DNA from: Micrococcus sp.
Lineage (GTDB): Bacteria > Actinomycetota > Actinomycetes > Actinomycetales > Micrococcaceae
Direction of reading: 5' to 3'
Assembly: GCA_029961105.1 (NCBI GenBank)
Contig: JASBVO010000014.1
Location: forward strand, 62,001 to 126,000
DNA: 64,000 bases
Positions 1 to 8,040 of the stretch are shown piece after piece; positions within the stretch are counted from its first letter, which is position 1; the number at the start of each line of letters is the position of its first letter. Under the pieces are notes generated by a model that saw nothing but the letters and a program-made list of their open reading frames with translations, had not been told where the DNA came from and made no database searches. Position numbers and translations under genes: made by a program.

Positions 1-50
1 GGGCGTGGTACTGGGCTCTGACATGGCAGCCTCCGGGCTAGAGTCGCCGC

Positions 51-710
51 ATGGGCAGGGCGAGATCGGGTTTCCAGTGGTATGCCGACGGTACACGGCT
101 GGTGTTCGCCCTGCCCGGTTCCGTTCCCGGCAGTACGGCGCGGATCCCGTGGGGCCTGGTGTTCCTCGGCGCCGCGCTCTGCCTGCTCGGTGGCTGGATG
201 GCGTTCGGCGTCGGCCAGGACATCCTGACCGGTACCTCGCAGGGCGGCACGGGCCGCGCCTCCCGGGTTCCGCAGTCGATCCTGTTCCTCACCGCCCTGG
301 TGCTCATCCTCTCCCCCGCCGGGATCCTGTGGCAGGAACGCCGGTCCATCCGGAGGGCGACACCCCAGTACGTCGTGGAGACCGACCACCTGACAGTGGA
401 CACCTACGAGGGCCGGTACCGGATCCCCTGGGCCGACATCCTCGGTATCGAGGTCGACCCGGGCACGAAGGAATTGTTCTCCTCGGCGGTGACCCTCCAG
501 CTGGCGCGATCGCCCGGGACCTACCTGGAGTACGCAGTGAGCTGGTCACAGGAGCCCGGGACCTCGCTGCGGTTCTCCCGGCAGGCCCGGATCCTGCTCG
601 ACGGGGTCGGCACCCTCCGGCACTATGCATCACACCCGGAGGATCGCGCGGAGATCGGTGCGGATGTCTCCGCGGAACGCGCCAATGCCCTGGTGGGCCA
701 GACGGTGTAG
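51..710 (+). CDS. Two-pass membrane protein, PH-like C-terminal domain, unknown function
   Basis: A 219-residue protein that I do not recognise by name. Two hydrophobic segments lie at about residues 33-53 (LGAALCLLGGWMAFGVG) and 73-93 (ILFLTALVLILSPAGILW). They are followed by a soluble beta-rich region of about 120 residues that resembles the PH-like domains of small bacterial membrane proteins. The ATG at 51 is preceded by a TAGAGT box at 39-44 with a 6-nt gap, so the message is probably leaderless and the start is well supported. The stop lies 4 nt before the next gene, so the two are probably co-transcribed. The function is unknown. Confidence 0.7.
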   Translation: MGRARSGFQWYADGTRLVFALPGSVPGSTARIPWGLVFLGAALCLLGGWMAFGVGQDILTGTSQGGTGRASRVPQSILFLTALVLILSPAGILWQERRSIRRATPQYVVETDHLTVDTYEGRYRIPWADILGIEVDPGTKELFSSAVTLQLARSPGTYLEYAVSWSQEPGTSLRFSRQARILLDGVGTLRHYASHPEDRAEIGADVSAERANALVGQTV

Positions 711-714
711 GACC

Positions 715-1407
715 ATGGACGCCATGGACACCCGGGAGGAACGCCTCAGCATCCCCGTCGGCGAGGGCACCGTCACCGCCGCCCATGCCCGCACCGCGCA
801 CACGACCGGCCGGCCCGGAACGCCGCCGACCGTGGTGCTCGCGCACGGCGCCGGGGCGGGCATGGACCACCCGTTCCTCACGGGATTCACCGGCGCCCTC
901 ACCGACGCCGGCACGGCCACGTGGCGCTTCAACTTCCCCTACGCGGAGGCCGGGAAGAAGTTCCCCGACCGCGCACCGGTGGCCATCGCCACGTGGCGGG
1001 CGGTGATGGAGGCGGCCCGCGAGCGCGCCGGCGGCGGGCCGGTCTGGGCGGCGGGCAAGTCCTTCGGCGGCCGGATGGCCTCGATGGCGGTGGCGGAGGG
1101 CATGGCGGCCGCCGGGCTGGTCTTCCTCGGCTACCCGCTGCACCCGCCGGCCAGGCCGGAGAAGCTGCGTGACGAACACCTCTACGGGCTGGAGCTGCCC
1201 ATGCTCTTCCTCCAGGGCACCCGTGACCCGTTCGCCCTGCCCGGCGAGCTGGAGCCGGTGGCCAGGCGCATCGGCACCAACGCCGTCGTGCACCGCGTGG
1301 CGGAGGCCGACCACTCCTTCAAGGTGCCGCGGGAGCGCCGTGGCCAGGAGCAGACCGGCGCCGACCTGGCCGTTCCGGTGCTGGAGTTCATCACCCGCCA
1401 CTCGTAG
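715..1407 (+). CDS. Alpha/beta hydrolase, KANL3/Tex30-type
   Basis: A 230-residue cytosolic alpha/beta hydrolase of the dienelactone hydrolase-like KANL3/Tex30 group. The oxyanion strand VVLAHGAGAGMDHPF occurs near residue 42. The nucleophile elbow is GKSFGGRM with Ser near residue 118, the acid turn is FLQGTRDPF, and the late His is in VAEADHSFKVP. All three triad residues are therefore present. The substrate is unknown. It follows the preceding membrane protein by 4 nt. A second in-frame ATG at 724 is equally possible. An inverted repeat at 1409-1433 just after the stop may terminate the pair. Confidence 0.85.
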   Translation: MDAMDTREERLSIPVGEGTVTAAHARTAHTTGRPGTPPTVVLAHGAGAGMDHPFLTGFTGALTDAGTATWRFNFPYAEAGKKFPDRAPVAIATWRAVMEAARERAGGGPVWAAGKSFGGRMASMAVAEGMAAAGLVFLGYPLHPPARPEKLRDEHLYGLELPMLFLQGTRDPFALPGELEPVARRIGTNAVVHRVAEADHSFKVPRERRGQEQTGADLAVPVLEFITRHS

Positions 1408-1408
1408 T

Positions 1409-1433
1409 CCGGCCCATCCCCAGGACGGGCCGG
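1409..1433. terminator. Stem-loop between convergent genes
   Basis: CCGGCCC (1409-1415) pairs with GGGCCGG (1427-1433) directly after the hydrolase stop codon and before the convergent acyltransferase-like gene. There is no T tract, so this is a weak terminator call. Confidence 0.4.
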
Positions 1434-1466
1434 CGGTTCCCGGGACGTGCGGTGTCCCCGGCACGC

Positions 1467-2597
1467 CTACCGTCGTCGCGGCAGCCGCATCAACGCCTCG
1501 AGCGGACCCACCCGGAACCGGCGGGTCCACAGCCAGGCGAAGAGCAGGGACGCCAGGCACAGCACGGTGGTGACCGTGAGGCCGCCGGCCAGCGAGTCCG
1601 GTCCCGGCCGGACCACGGCGGCCAGGACGAGCAGGTGGCCCACGTAGACGGTCAGGGAGAGCCGGCCCATGGCAGCCAGCGCCGGAGCCCGGCGGGCCAG
1701 GAAGCGCTCCGCCAGCAGGCACGCGCCGAGCATGAACAGGGCGGCGCCGGTGCTCGAGATGAGCCACAGCGGCATCTGGGAGTGGCCGGTGACGGACACC
1801 AGCCGGTCCCAGTCAACCGTCCGCCCAGGCTCCCCCACCAGCAGGACCAGCAGGCGGGAGAGGGCGTAGGCCCCGACGGCGGCTGCGGCCCCGCCCACGA
1901 GGAGGACCCGTTGCAGGCCCCTGTCGCGCAGGTCGAGCCGGCCGAGAGCCATCCCGAGCAGGAACGGCGCCACCCAGACGACCGCCGGATAGGACCCGGC
2001 GAACAGAATGTCGTCCAGGATCTCCAGCGGAGGGTCGGCGAGCGTGGGCTCCTTGATCGCGAACGCGTCGGTGCCACGGCGCACGGCCAGCCAGATGAGC
2101 GGACCCACCAGCACGAAGGCCGCCGACAGGACCGTCAGCAGCCAGGTGGGCGCCCGGAGCAACGGCAGGCACACGATGAACAGCAGCCCGTAGAGCGGCA
2201 GGATGACGCTCGCCTCGTGCCCGGCCATCTGCAGGGCCAGCCCGCCCACGAGCAGCAGCGCCGCCCGCCAGAGCACGGTCTGCCAGGGCAGGTGGCCCGC
2301 GCCCGGCCCCCGGGCGGAGCGGGTGAGGATGGACATGCCCACACCGGCCAGGAGCATGAACAGCACCGAGGACCGGCCCAGGGGGGCGTCGTAGAGCGTA
2401 CCGAGCGGCCCGGCCTCGCCCCGGGGGCCGACGTTGACCGCGATCATCCCGATGATCGCCAGCGCCCGCGCGGCATCCAGGCCGACCACGCGGCCGGCGT
2501 GACGGGCGGCCTCTCCAGCGTCACCCGGGGAACGCTGGACGGGCCGGTCGTCGCCGGGCTGCTGGAAGGACGGGGGGACGGTGCCCATGGTGGTCAT
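1467..2597 (-). CDS. Heparan-alpha-glucosaminide acetyltransferase-like / DUF418 membrane protein
   Basis: A 376-residue polytopic membrane protein with about nine hydrophobic helices. The N-terminal motif VVGLDAARALAIIGMIAVNVGPR is typical of the DUF1624/YeiB-like acyltransferase family. This family includes eukaryotic HGSNAT, which moves acetyl groups across membranes. A conserved-type His/Gly loop occurs late (LTVYVGHLLVLA). The start overlaps the last four bases of ggt, so it is probably translated with ggt as one operon. The acceptor substrate cannot be deduced. Confidence 0.75.
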   Translation of the reverse strand: MTTMGTVPPSFQQPGDDRPVQRSPGDAGEAARHAGRVVGLDAARALAIIGMIAVNVGPRGEAGPLGTLYDAPLGRSSVLFMLLAGVGMSILTRSARGPGAGHLPWQTVLWRAALLLVGGLALQMAGHEASVILPLYGLLFIVCLPLLRAPTWLLTVLSAAFVLVGPLIWLAVRRGTDAFAIKEPTLADPPLEILDDILFAGSYPAVVWVAPFLLGMALGRLDLRDRGLQRVLLVGGAAAAVGAYALSRLLVLLVGEPGRTVDWDRLVSVTGHSQMPLWLISSTGAALFMLGACLLAERFLARRAPALAAMGRLSLTVYVGHLLVLAAVVRPGPDSLAGGLTVTTVLCLASLLFAWLWTRRFRVGPLEALMRLPRRR

Positions 2598-4399
2598 CCT
2601 TCACCCATCGGCGCCGCGGCGTCAGCGATGGCCACGTCGGCCTCCCGGCGGCTGTCGGTGGCCCCGGTGATCTCGCCGCTTGCGTAGTCGATCTCCAGGG
2701 CCTGGACCGAGCCGAAGATCGCCTGCTCACGTTCAGTGCGCTGGAGCGTCCAGTCCCGCTGGTCGATGAGCCGGGCCAGTTCCCCGGACGGCTCCTGCTC
2801 CACGGCCAGCACGCCGTCCTCAAGGTGGTACCGCGGCGCGTCGACGGCCTCCTGCAGGGAAGCGTCCTGCAGTGCCCAGGTGACGAGGACCCCGGAGAGG
2901 ATGTTGGGGATCTGGTGCCCTCCCGGGCTGCCGAGCCCGAGCACGGGGCGGCCCTGGTCATCGAGCACCAGGCTCGGGGCGGACCAGCTCACGGACTTGC
3001 GGCCCGGCTCGGGCCGGTTCGCCGCGGATGCCTCGCTCTCGAAGCGCGAGAGCTGGTTGTTGAGGAAGAACCCGCCCACGTAGGCGGACTCGCTGCCGCC
3101 CCAGAAGCTCGTCAGGGTGTTGGTCATGGACACGGTGAACCCGGACCGGTCCACGACCGTCAGGTGGGTCGTGTTGCCCGCCGTCACCGGGCCGGCCGCC
3201 GTCACGGCTCCCGCCGGCGCCCCGGCAGCCCCGGTGCCGCGCGGATCGTCGGGGGCCGCGCCGCCGTCGTGCCCGGACGTCCCGACGCCGGCCCCGCCGG
3301 CCAGCAGGCGCACGCGGTCGGCGATGCCCGCGTTGCGGGCCGGATCGGTGAGCTGGTCGACCGGCACGTCGACGAAGTCGGGATCCCCGAGGAAGTGGGT
3401 GACCGACCCCTCGGCAGCGATCCACGCCTCGGAGAGCCGGTCCACGTAGCCCGCCGTCCCGGGCTCGTGCTCGCCGATCCCCAGGGCCTCGGCGACCTGG
3501 AGCTGCTGGATGAGGGCGGCACCGGGCAAGGGCGGGGCGGCCGAGAGGACCTCGTAGTCACCGAACTCCCCGCCCACCGGGTCGACCTGCTCGGGCTCGT
3601 AGGCCGCGAGGGACGCGCGGTCCAGCCCGTCGACCTCGCCGAGCTGGTCCGCGATGCTCCCGGTGTAGAACGCCTCGGGTCCCTGCTCGGCGATCGTGGT
3701 CAGGGTCCGGGCCAGGTCCTCCTGCACCAGCGTCTGCCCCGCGGCGAGCGGCTCGCCGGAGGCGGAGTGATAGTGCGCCAGCCCCTCGATGGAGGCCGGG
3801 CCGAAGTCCGCCCGCATCCGCTGGGCCAGGAAGTCGGAGACGGGAAAGCCCTCCCGGGCCAGGCCGATCGCCGGCTGCAGCAACTGCTCCCAGTCCAGGG
3901 CCCCGTGCTCGGCATGGATCTGCCCGAGCCCCGCCACGAGCCCCGGGACGCCGGTGCCGGAGGCCGGGATCCGTCCGTCCTGGGCCACCACCTCGCGGTA
4001 GTCATAGCCGGTGGCTTCCTCGCCCGGGGCCGCCAGGAGGGCCGACCCGCCCCCGCCGATGCCCGATGCATAGGGTTCCACCACGGCCACCGCGAAGGCC
4101 GTGGCCACCGCGGCATCGGCGGCGTTGCCGCCCTCGTTGAGGACCTTCATCCCCGCGTCGACGGCTGCCGGGTGGGCGGCGCTGACGGCGTGCTGGTCCA
4201 GTGACGGCGCCCCGGCCGTCGGCGTACCGCCCTGGTCCACGCCCACGGACGGGCTGGGAGCCGGGCTCCGGGCGGCGGATGTGGATGCAGCCGGGGACGA
4301 CGCACCGGGAGCCGGCCCGGGGGCGGGCGCCTGGCAGGCGGTGAGGGCCAGCAGGGCGGTCAGCAGCGGCACGGCCCCGAGGACCGGTCGGTTCTTCAT
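2594..4399 (-). CDS. ggt: Gamma-glutamyltransferase, lipoprotein
   Basis: A 601-residue gamma-glutamyltranspeptidase, which hydrolyses or transfers the gamma-glutamyl group of glutathione and related peptides outside the membrane. A lipoprotein signal with lipobox LTAC (Cys near residue 22) is followed by a Pro/Ala/Ser linker. The N-terminal chain shows HPAAVDAGMKVLNEGGNAADAAVA and the GIGGGG loop. The autocatalytic cleavage site is GNTTHLTVVD with the nucleophilic Thr near residue 410. The C-terminal SPGGHQIPN loop contributes to the oxyanion site. Length and motifs fit a full enzyme. The linker just before the catalytic Thr is unusually long and Gly/Ala-rich (about residues 366-407). An AAGGAG site lies just upstream of the ATG. 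Confidence 0.95.
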   Translation of the reverse strand: MKNRPVLGAVPLLTALLALTACQAPAPGPAPGASSPAASTSAARSPAPSPSVGVDQGGTPTAGAPSLDQHAVSAAHPAAVDAGMKVLNEGGNAADAAVATAFAVAVVEPYASGIGGGGSALLAAPGEEATGYDYREVVAQDGRIPASGTGVPGLVAGLGQIHAEHGALDWEQLLQPAIGLAREGFPVSDFLAQRMRADFGPASIEGLAHYHSASGEPLAAGQTLVQEDLARTLTTIAEQGPEAFYTGSIADQLGEVDGLDRASLAAYEPEQVDPVGGEFGDYEVLSAAPPLPGAALIQQLQVAEALGIGEHEPGTAGYVDRLSEAWIAAEGSVTHFLGDPDFVDVPVDQLTDPARNAGIADRVRLLAGGAGVGTSGHDGGAAPDDPRGTGAAGAPAGAVTAAGPVTAGNTTHLTVVDRSGFTVSMTNTLTSFWGGSESAYVGGFFLNNQLSRFESEASAANRPEPGRKSVSWSAPSLVLDDQGRPVLGLGSPGGHQIPNILSGVLVTWALQDASLQEAVDAPRYHLEDGVLAVEQEPSGELARLIDQRDWTLQRTEREQAIFGSVQALEIDYASGEITGATDSRREADVAIADAAAPMGEG

Positions 4400-4715
4400 G
4401 GGGCTCCTTCACGTCCGGCAGACCCCGCCGAAGGTAACGGTTCAATCACGGCGCAGGGCTCCCATGACTATCCCACACCGCCCGTGTCGTCCGCAGGGCA
4501 CGGAAGCGGCGGGTCCTGCATCCGAGCGCAGCAGGCGCGGACGGCCGGGCCAGGGATGCGCCCGCAGAGTTCTCTGCGACTGCGCACAGTATGTGCCAAG
4601 GTTGGGGCCGTACCGTCGAAGACGTCACAAGGTGCGAGTGATGATGACAGAAGGCCCCGGCATTCCCCTCCGCCGGGGCCTTCGCCTTGCCCGGTGCACC
4701 GCTTACGCTGAGTCC
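4400..4715. other. Gene-free stretch between divergent ggt and DUF1801 genes
   Basis: About 316 bp without a convincing gene. The part next to ggt holds its AAGGAG ribosome site. The part next to the plus-strand gene holds a strong terminator-like hairpin (4651-4682) and then a TACGCT -10 box (4704-4709). A weak promoter-like ACAGTATGT lies near 4585. A short in-frame extension from ATG 4641 could lengthen the downstream protein but lies before its -10 box. Confidence 0.5.
4651..4682. terminator. Strong hairpin with no upstream gene ending at it
   Basis: AAGGCCCCGGC (4651-4661) pairs perfectly with GCCGGGGCCTT (4672-4682) around a 10-nt C-rich loop. On the plus strand no recognised gene ends here, so it may terminate an unrecognised short transcript that starts near 4590. 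Confidence 0.45.
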
Positions 4716-5198
4716 ATGACCGGCACCGACTCCACCTCCGCCCCGGATCCCGCCGGCTCCGGTCCCACGGGCCCCGGTGCCGAGCCGTCCGCCCCGTCAG
4801 CCACCCCGTCCGGCTCGGCCGCCGCACCTACCGGCTCTGCCGCCGTCGACGCCTACATCGCCGGTTTCCCGGACGTGGCCCGCGCCCTGCTGACGGAACT
4901 GCGGGAGCTGGCCCGGGCCACCGTGCCGGAGGCCACGGAGACGCTGAAGTGGAACGCCTCGGCCTACGTCCACCCGCGGGGCACCATCCTGTTCCAGCTC
5001 TCCGGGCACCAGGCGCACGCCAGCATGGTCTTCACGCCCAGCGTCCGCGAGGCCTTCGAGGACGAGCTGGTCAACTTCGAGACGGGCAAGGGCTCGGTGA
5101 AGCTGTTCTACGGCCAGCCGGCGCCGCACGATGTGCTGGAACGGATGATGCTGGCGCGGCTGCGCGAGTACGAGGACGAGGGCGTCACCTGGATGTAG
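4716..5198 (+). CDS. DUF1801 (YdhG-like) domain protein
   Basis: A 160-residue soluble protein. The first 45 or so residues are a disordered Ser/Pro/Ala/Gly stretch. The rest matches the DUF1801/YdhG-like fold: VDAYIAGFPDVARALLTELRELARATVP, then ETLKWNASAYVHPRGTILFQLSGHQAHASMVF. Family members are small cytosolic proteins without an assigned reaction. TACGCT at 4704-4709 lies 6 nt before the ATG, which supports this start and a leaderless mRNA. It stands alone between two promoters. Confidence 0.8.
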   Translation: MTGTDSTSAPDPAGSGPTGPGAEPSAPSATPSGSAAAPTGSAAVDAYIAGFPDVARALLTELRELARATVPEATETLKWNASAYVHPRGTILFQLSGHQAHASMVFTPSVREAFEDELVNFETGKGSVKLFYGQPAPHDVLERMMLARLREYEDEGVTWM

Positions 5199-5241
5199 CC
5201 AGGCGTCCCCCTCCCGGCGCCTGCGGTCCTAGACTGCCTCC

Positions 5242-5832
5242 ATGCCTGACACCCCTGACCTTCCGGACCCCGGCGTACCCACGGCCGTCGTCTTCATCGA
5301 CCTGCAGGAGGGCTTCTTCGAATTCCCCGACCTGCACGACAACCGGGCCCTGATGGTCGAGGAGTCGAACTGGCTGGCGGCCCAGGCCCACGCCGGCGGC
5401 CACCCGGTGTTCGTGGTGAGCACGGTCCACCAGGAGGACAGGTCCACCTGGACGCTGAAGATGCTCGAGGACGACCAGGGCTTCAACTTCGAGGGGACGC
5501 GCCAGGCCGGGCTGCTCGACGGCCTGGACCTGGAGCCGGCCCGCCACCTGGCCAAGACCCGGGACAGCGCCTTCTTCGGCACCGACCTGCTCGACCAGCT
5601 GCGCGACGTCGGCGCCCGTCGGCTCGTGCTGGCCGGCGTCACCGCCGAGTCCTGCGTCTCGGCCACGGGCCGGGACGCCTTCGCCCACGACTTCGAGGTC
5701 GTCTACGCGCGGCAGGCCATCGCGTCCTCCGACTCGGACCGGGGCTGGACGGACCTGGAGAACGTCAGCGCGGACTTCCGCCAGACGATCCTGAACCGCC
5801 CGGAGGTTCAGCGGTTGCTGACCGCGAAGTAG
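5242..5832 (+). CDS. Isochorismatase-family cysteine hydrolase
   Basis: A 196-residue Rossmann-like hydrolase of the isochorismatase/nicotinamidase superfamily. The catalytic Asp is in VVFIDLQEGFF, the Lys in HLAKTRDSAFFGTDL, and the nucleophilic Cys in LAGVTAESCVSATGRDAF near residue 138, so the triad is complete. These enzymes hydrolyse amides or enol ethers, and the substrate here is not evident. TAGACT (5230-5235) stands 6 nt before the ATG, indicating leaderless transcription. Its last 25 bp overlap the 3' end of convergent purN, leaving no room for a classical terminator between them. Confidence 0.88.
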   Translation: MPDTPDLPDPGVPTAVVFIDLQEGFFEFPDLHDNRALMVEESNWLAAQAHAGGHPVFVVSTVHQEDRSTWTLKMLEDDQGFNFEGTRQAGLLDGLDLEPARHLAKTRDSAFFGTDLLDQLRDVGARRLVLAGVTAESCVSATGRDAFAHDFEVVYARQAIASSDSDRGWTDLENVSADFRQTILNRPEVQRLLTAK

Positions 5833-6407
5833 TCCTCGGGGCGCTTCCCGGCGGCGAGCTCCCCGAGCACGGTGAGCAGCAGGTGCCGTTCCTGGACCTT
5901 GATCCGCTCGTGCAGGACCTCCTCGGTATCCGTGTCCAGCACCGGCACCGCGGCCTGGGCCAGGATCGGGCCGGTGTCCACGCCGGCGTCGGCGATGTGC
6001 ACGGTGCACCCGGTCACCTTGACCCCGTACCGGAGCGCGTCCCGCACCCCGTGGGCACCCGGGAAGGCAGGCAGCAGGGCCGGGTGGGTGTTGAGGTACC
6101 GGCCGCCGAAGGCCTCCAGGAACTCCTCGCCCACGATCCGCATGAAACCGGAGGAGAGCACGAAGTCCGGTGCGTACGAGGCCGTCTTGGCGGTCAGCGC
6201 GTGGTTCCAGGCGCCCCGGTCGGCGAACTGCGCGAAGTCCACCACGAACGTCTCGATGCCCGCGGCCGCGGCGCGGGCCAGCCCGCCGGCGTCGGGGCGG
6301 TCCGCCCCCACCGCGGCGATCTCCACGTCCAGCCGGCCGGCCGCGACGGCGTCGATCACCGACTGCAGGTTGGTGCCGGAACCGGAGACCAAGGCCACGA
6401 TGCGCAT
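5808..6407 (-). CDS. purN: Phosphoribosylglycinamide formyltransferase
   Basis: A 199-residue GAR transformylase that transfers a formyl group from 10-formyltetrahydrofolate in the third step of purine synthesis. The phosphate-binding GSGTNLQS loop is at residues 9-16. The catalytic Asn and His lie in RYLNTHPALLPAFPGAHG, and the Asp in HIADAGVDTGPILAQ. I place the start at 6407 (MRIVAL), not the upstream ATG at 6416, because the latter sits inside a TACGAT -10 box (forward 6415-6420) whose start point would fall on the 6407 codon. Here purN is separate from purH, which is not in the window. Confidence 0.93.
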   Translation of the reverse strand: MRIVALVSGSGTNLQSVIDAVAAGRLDVEIAAVGADRPDAGGLARAAAAGIETFVVDFAQFADRGAWNHALTAKTASYAPDFVLSSGFMRIVGEEFLEAFGGRYLNTHPALLPAFPGAHGVRDALRYGVKVTGCTVHIADAGVDTGPILAQAAVPVLDTDTEEVLHERIKVQERHLLLTVLGELAAGKRPEDYFAVSNR

Positions 6408-6414
6408 GGTCTCC

Positions 6415-6434
6415 ATCGTAGGTCCACGTAGGGT
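6415..6434. promoter_or_regulatory. Back-to-back purN and osmoprotectant-operon -10 boxes
   Basis: Minus-strand TACGAT (6415-6420) lies 7 nt before the purN ATG. Plus-strand TAGGGT (6429-6434) lies 6 nt before the ABC ATP-binding gene. The two start codons are only 33 nt apart, so each promoter's -35 region falls within the other's start. Confidence 0.6.
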
Positions 6435-6440
6435 GAACCC

Positions 6441-7355
6441 ATGATCTCCTACAGATCAGTCACCAAGCGCTTCGCCGACGGCACCGTCGCGGTCCGGGAC
6501 TTCAGCCTCGAGGTCCCCCGCGGCTCCCTGACCGTCCTGGCGGGGTCCTCCGGCTGCGGCAAGACGACCCTGATGCGGATGGTGAACCGGATGGTGGACC
6601 CCACCTCCGGGCAGGTGCTCGTGGACGGCGAGGACGTGGCGGGCCGGAACCCGGTGGCCCTGCGCCGGCGCATCGGGTACGTGATGCAGAACTCGGGGCT
6701 GCTGCCGCACCGCACGGTCGCCCAGAACATCGCCACCGTCCCACGGCTCAACGGCATGGACCGCCGGGCGGCCCGGCGGCGCACCGGGGAGATGATGGAC
6801 CTCGTGGGCCTGGACGCGCAGCTGGCCGACCGTTACCCGGCCCAGCTCTCCGGCGGCCAGCAGCAGCGCGTGGGCGTGGCCCGCGGACTGGCGGCCGATC
6901 CGGACATCCTACTGATGGACGAGCCCTTCGGCGCCGTCGACCCGCTCGTGCGCTCGGAGCTGCAGCGCCAGCTGCGCCAGCTGCACGGCCAGATCGGCAC
7001 CACCATCCTGTTCGTCACCCACGACATGGACGAGGCCCTGGCCCTCGGTGACCAGATCGTCCTGCTGCGCACCGGGGCGCAGGTGGACCAGCAGGGCACC
7101 CCGCGGCAGTTCGTCGCCGAGCCCGCGAACGACTTCGTGCGCACCTTCCTCGGCCTGGACCGCGGCCAGCGCACTTTGCACCGCGAGCGCGCCGCGGACG
7201 GCTCGGTCGTGGTGGTGGACGCCCACGGCCGGCCTGCCGGAGTGCTCGCGGAGCCCGGAGACCAGCCGGAGGACCAGCCCGACGCCGGCCCGCACCCGGG
7301 TGCCACGGCCGAGGCCGGGCCCCGGCCCGGAAGCCAGGACGCGCCCACCGCATGA
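6441..7355 (+). CDS. Osmoprotectant (OpuC/ProV-type) ABC transporter ATPase
   Basis: A 304-residue ATP-binding subunit of a glycine betaine/carnitine/choline-type importer. Walker A is GSSGCGKTT near residue 36. The Q-loop is VMQNSGLLPHRTV, the signature is LSGGQQQRVGVARGL, Walker B is ILLMDEPFGAVDPLVR, and the switch His is in LFVTHDMDEALALGD. The C-terminal region is short and Gly/Pro/Asp-rich rather than a paired CBS domain as in OpuCA, so allosteric control may differ. It opens a four-gene operon and overlaps the next gene by 4 bp. Orthology to opuCA is likely but not proven. Confidence 0.9.
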   Translation: MISYRSVTKRFADGTVAVRDFSLEVPRGSLTVLAGSSGCGKTTLMRMVNRMVDPTSGQVLVDGEDVAGRNPVALRRRIGYVMQNSGLLPHRTVAQNIATVPRLNGMDRRAARRRTGEMMDLVGLDAQLADRYPAQLSGGQQQRVGVARGLAADPDILLMDEPFGAVDPLVRSELQRQLRQLHGQIGTTILFVTHDMDEALALGDQIVLLRTGAQVDQQGTPRQFVAEPANDFVRTFLGLDRGQRTLHRERAADGSVVVVDAHGRPAGVLAEPGDQPEDQPDAGPHPGATAEAGPRPGSQDAPTA

Positions 7356-8002
7356 ACTGGGTCCTGGACAACCTCCCACTGATCGCGGACCGGACGTGGG
7401 CGCACCTGGCCACGTCGCTGCCCGCCATCCTGGCCGCCCTGCTGGTCTCCGTCCCGCTGGGCTGGCTGGCCCACCGCTACCGGGCCCTCAACGGCCCCGT
7501 CCTCACCGGTGCCGGCCTGATGTACGCCATCCCCTCCCTGCCGCTGTTCATCGTGCTGCCGGTGCTGATCGGCACCGGCGTGCGGGACGCGGTCAACGTG
7601 ATGGTGGCCCTGACCCTGTATGGGGTGGCCCTGCTGGTGCGCAGCGTCGCCGACGGGCTGGACGGGGTGCCACCGGAGGCCCGCAGCGCCGCCGTGGCCC
7701 TGGGCTACCCGCCGCTGCGCCGGTTCCTCACCGTGGACCTGCCGTTGGCCGGGCCGGTGATCCTGTCCGGGCTGCGGGTGGTGGCCGTCTCCACGGTGTC
7801 CCTGTGCACGGTGGGTGCGGTCCTGGGCATCCCCTCGCTCGGGCTGCTCTTCACGGACGGGTTCCAGCGCGGCATCATGGCCGAGATCCTCACCGGGATT
7901 CTCCTGACCGCGGTGCTCGCCCTGGTGCTGGACCGGTTGCTCGTGGCGCTGGGCCGGCTGGCCATGCCCTGGACGCGGAAGGCCGCCGGGGTGGACGCAT
8001 GA
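7352..8002 (+). CDS. Osmoprotectant ABC transporter permease (OpuCB-type)
   Basis: A 216-residue inner-membrane permease with about six helices and a BPD-transporter EAA-like loop (SVADGLDGVPPEARSAAVALGYPPLRRF). This loop docks on the ATPase. The sequence ALYAIPSLP-like MYAIPSLPLFIVLPVLIG matches the betaine/choline permeases. It begins with an ATGA overlap on the ATPase gene. Its stop overlaps a 13-codon micro-ORF that runs to the next permease. Confidence 0.9.
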   Translation: MNWVLDNLPLIADRTWAHLATSLPAILAALLVSVPLGWLAHRYRALNGPVLTGAGLMYAIPSLPLFIVLPVLIGTGVRDAVNVMVALTLYGVALLVRSVADGLDGVPPEARSAAVALGYPPLRRFLTVDLPLAGPVILSGLRVVAVSTVSLCTVGAVLGIPSLGLLFTDGFQRGIMAEILTGILLTAVLALVLDRLLVALGRLAMPWTRKAAGVDA

Positions 8003-8040
8003 ACCGTCAGGCGCACATGGACCGGGAGGCGCGTGCATGA
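7999..8040 (+). CDS. 13-residue linking micro-ORF between the two permease genes
   Basis: ATG at 7999 overlaps the stop of the first permease gene (ATGA) and its own TGA at 8038-8040 overlaps the ATG of the second permease gene at 8037 (ATGA). The peptide is charged (MNRQAHMDREARA). It also contains the GGGAGG ribosome site for the second permease. I infer a role in translational coupling rather than a functional peptide. Chance is possible for such a short frame. Confidence 0.4.
   Translation: MNRQAHMDREARA

Noticed and set aside
4446..4628. 60-codon minus-strand frame upstream of ggt
   Set aside because: No ribosome site, no recognisable composition, and it would lie in the ggt leader.
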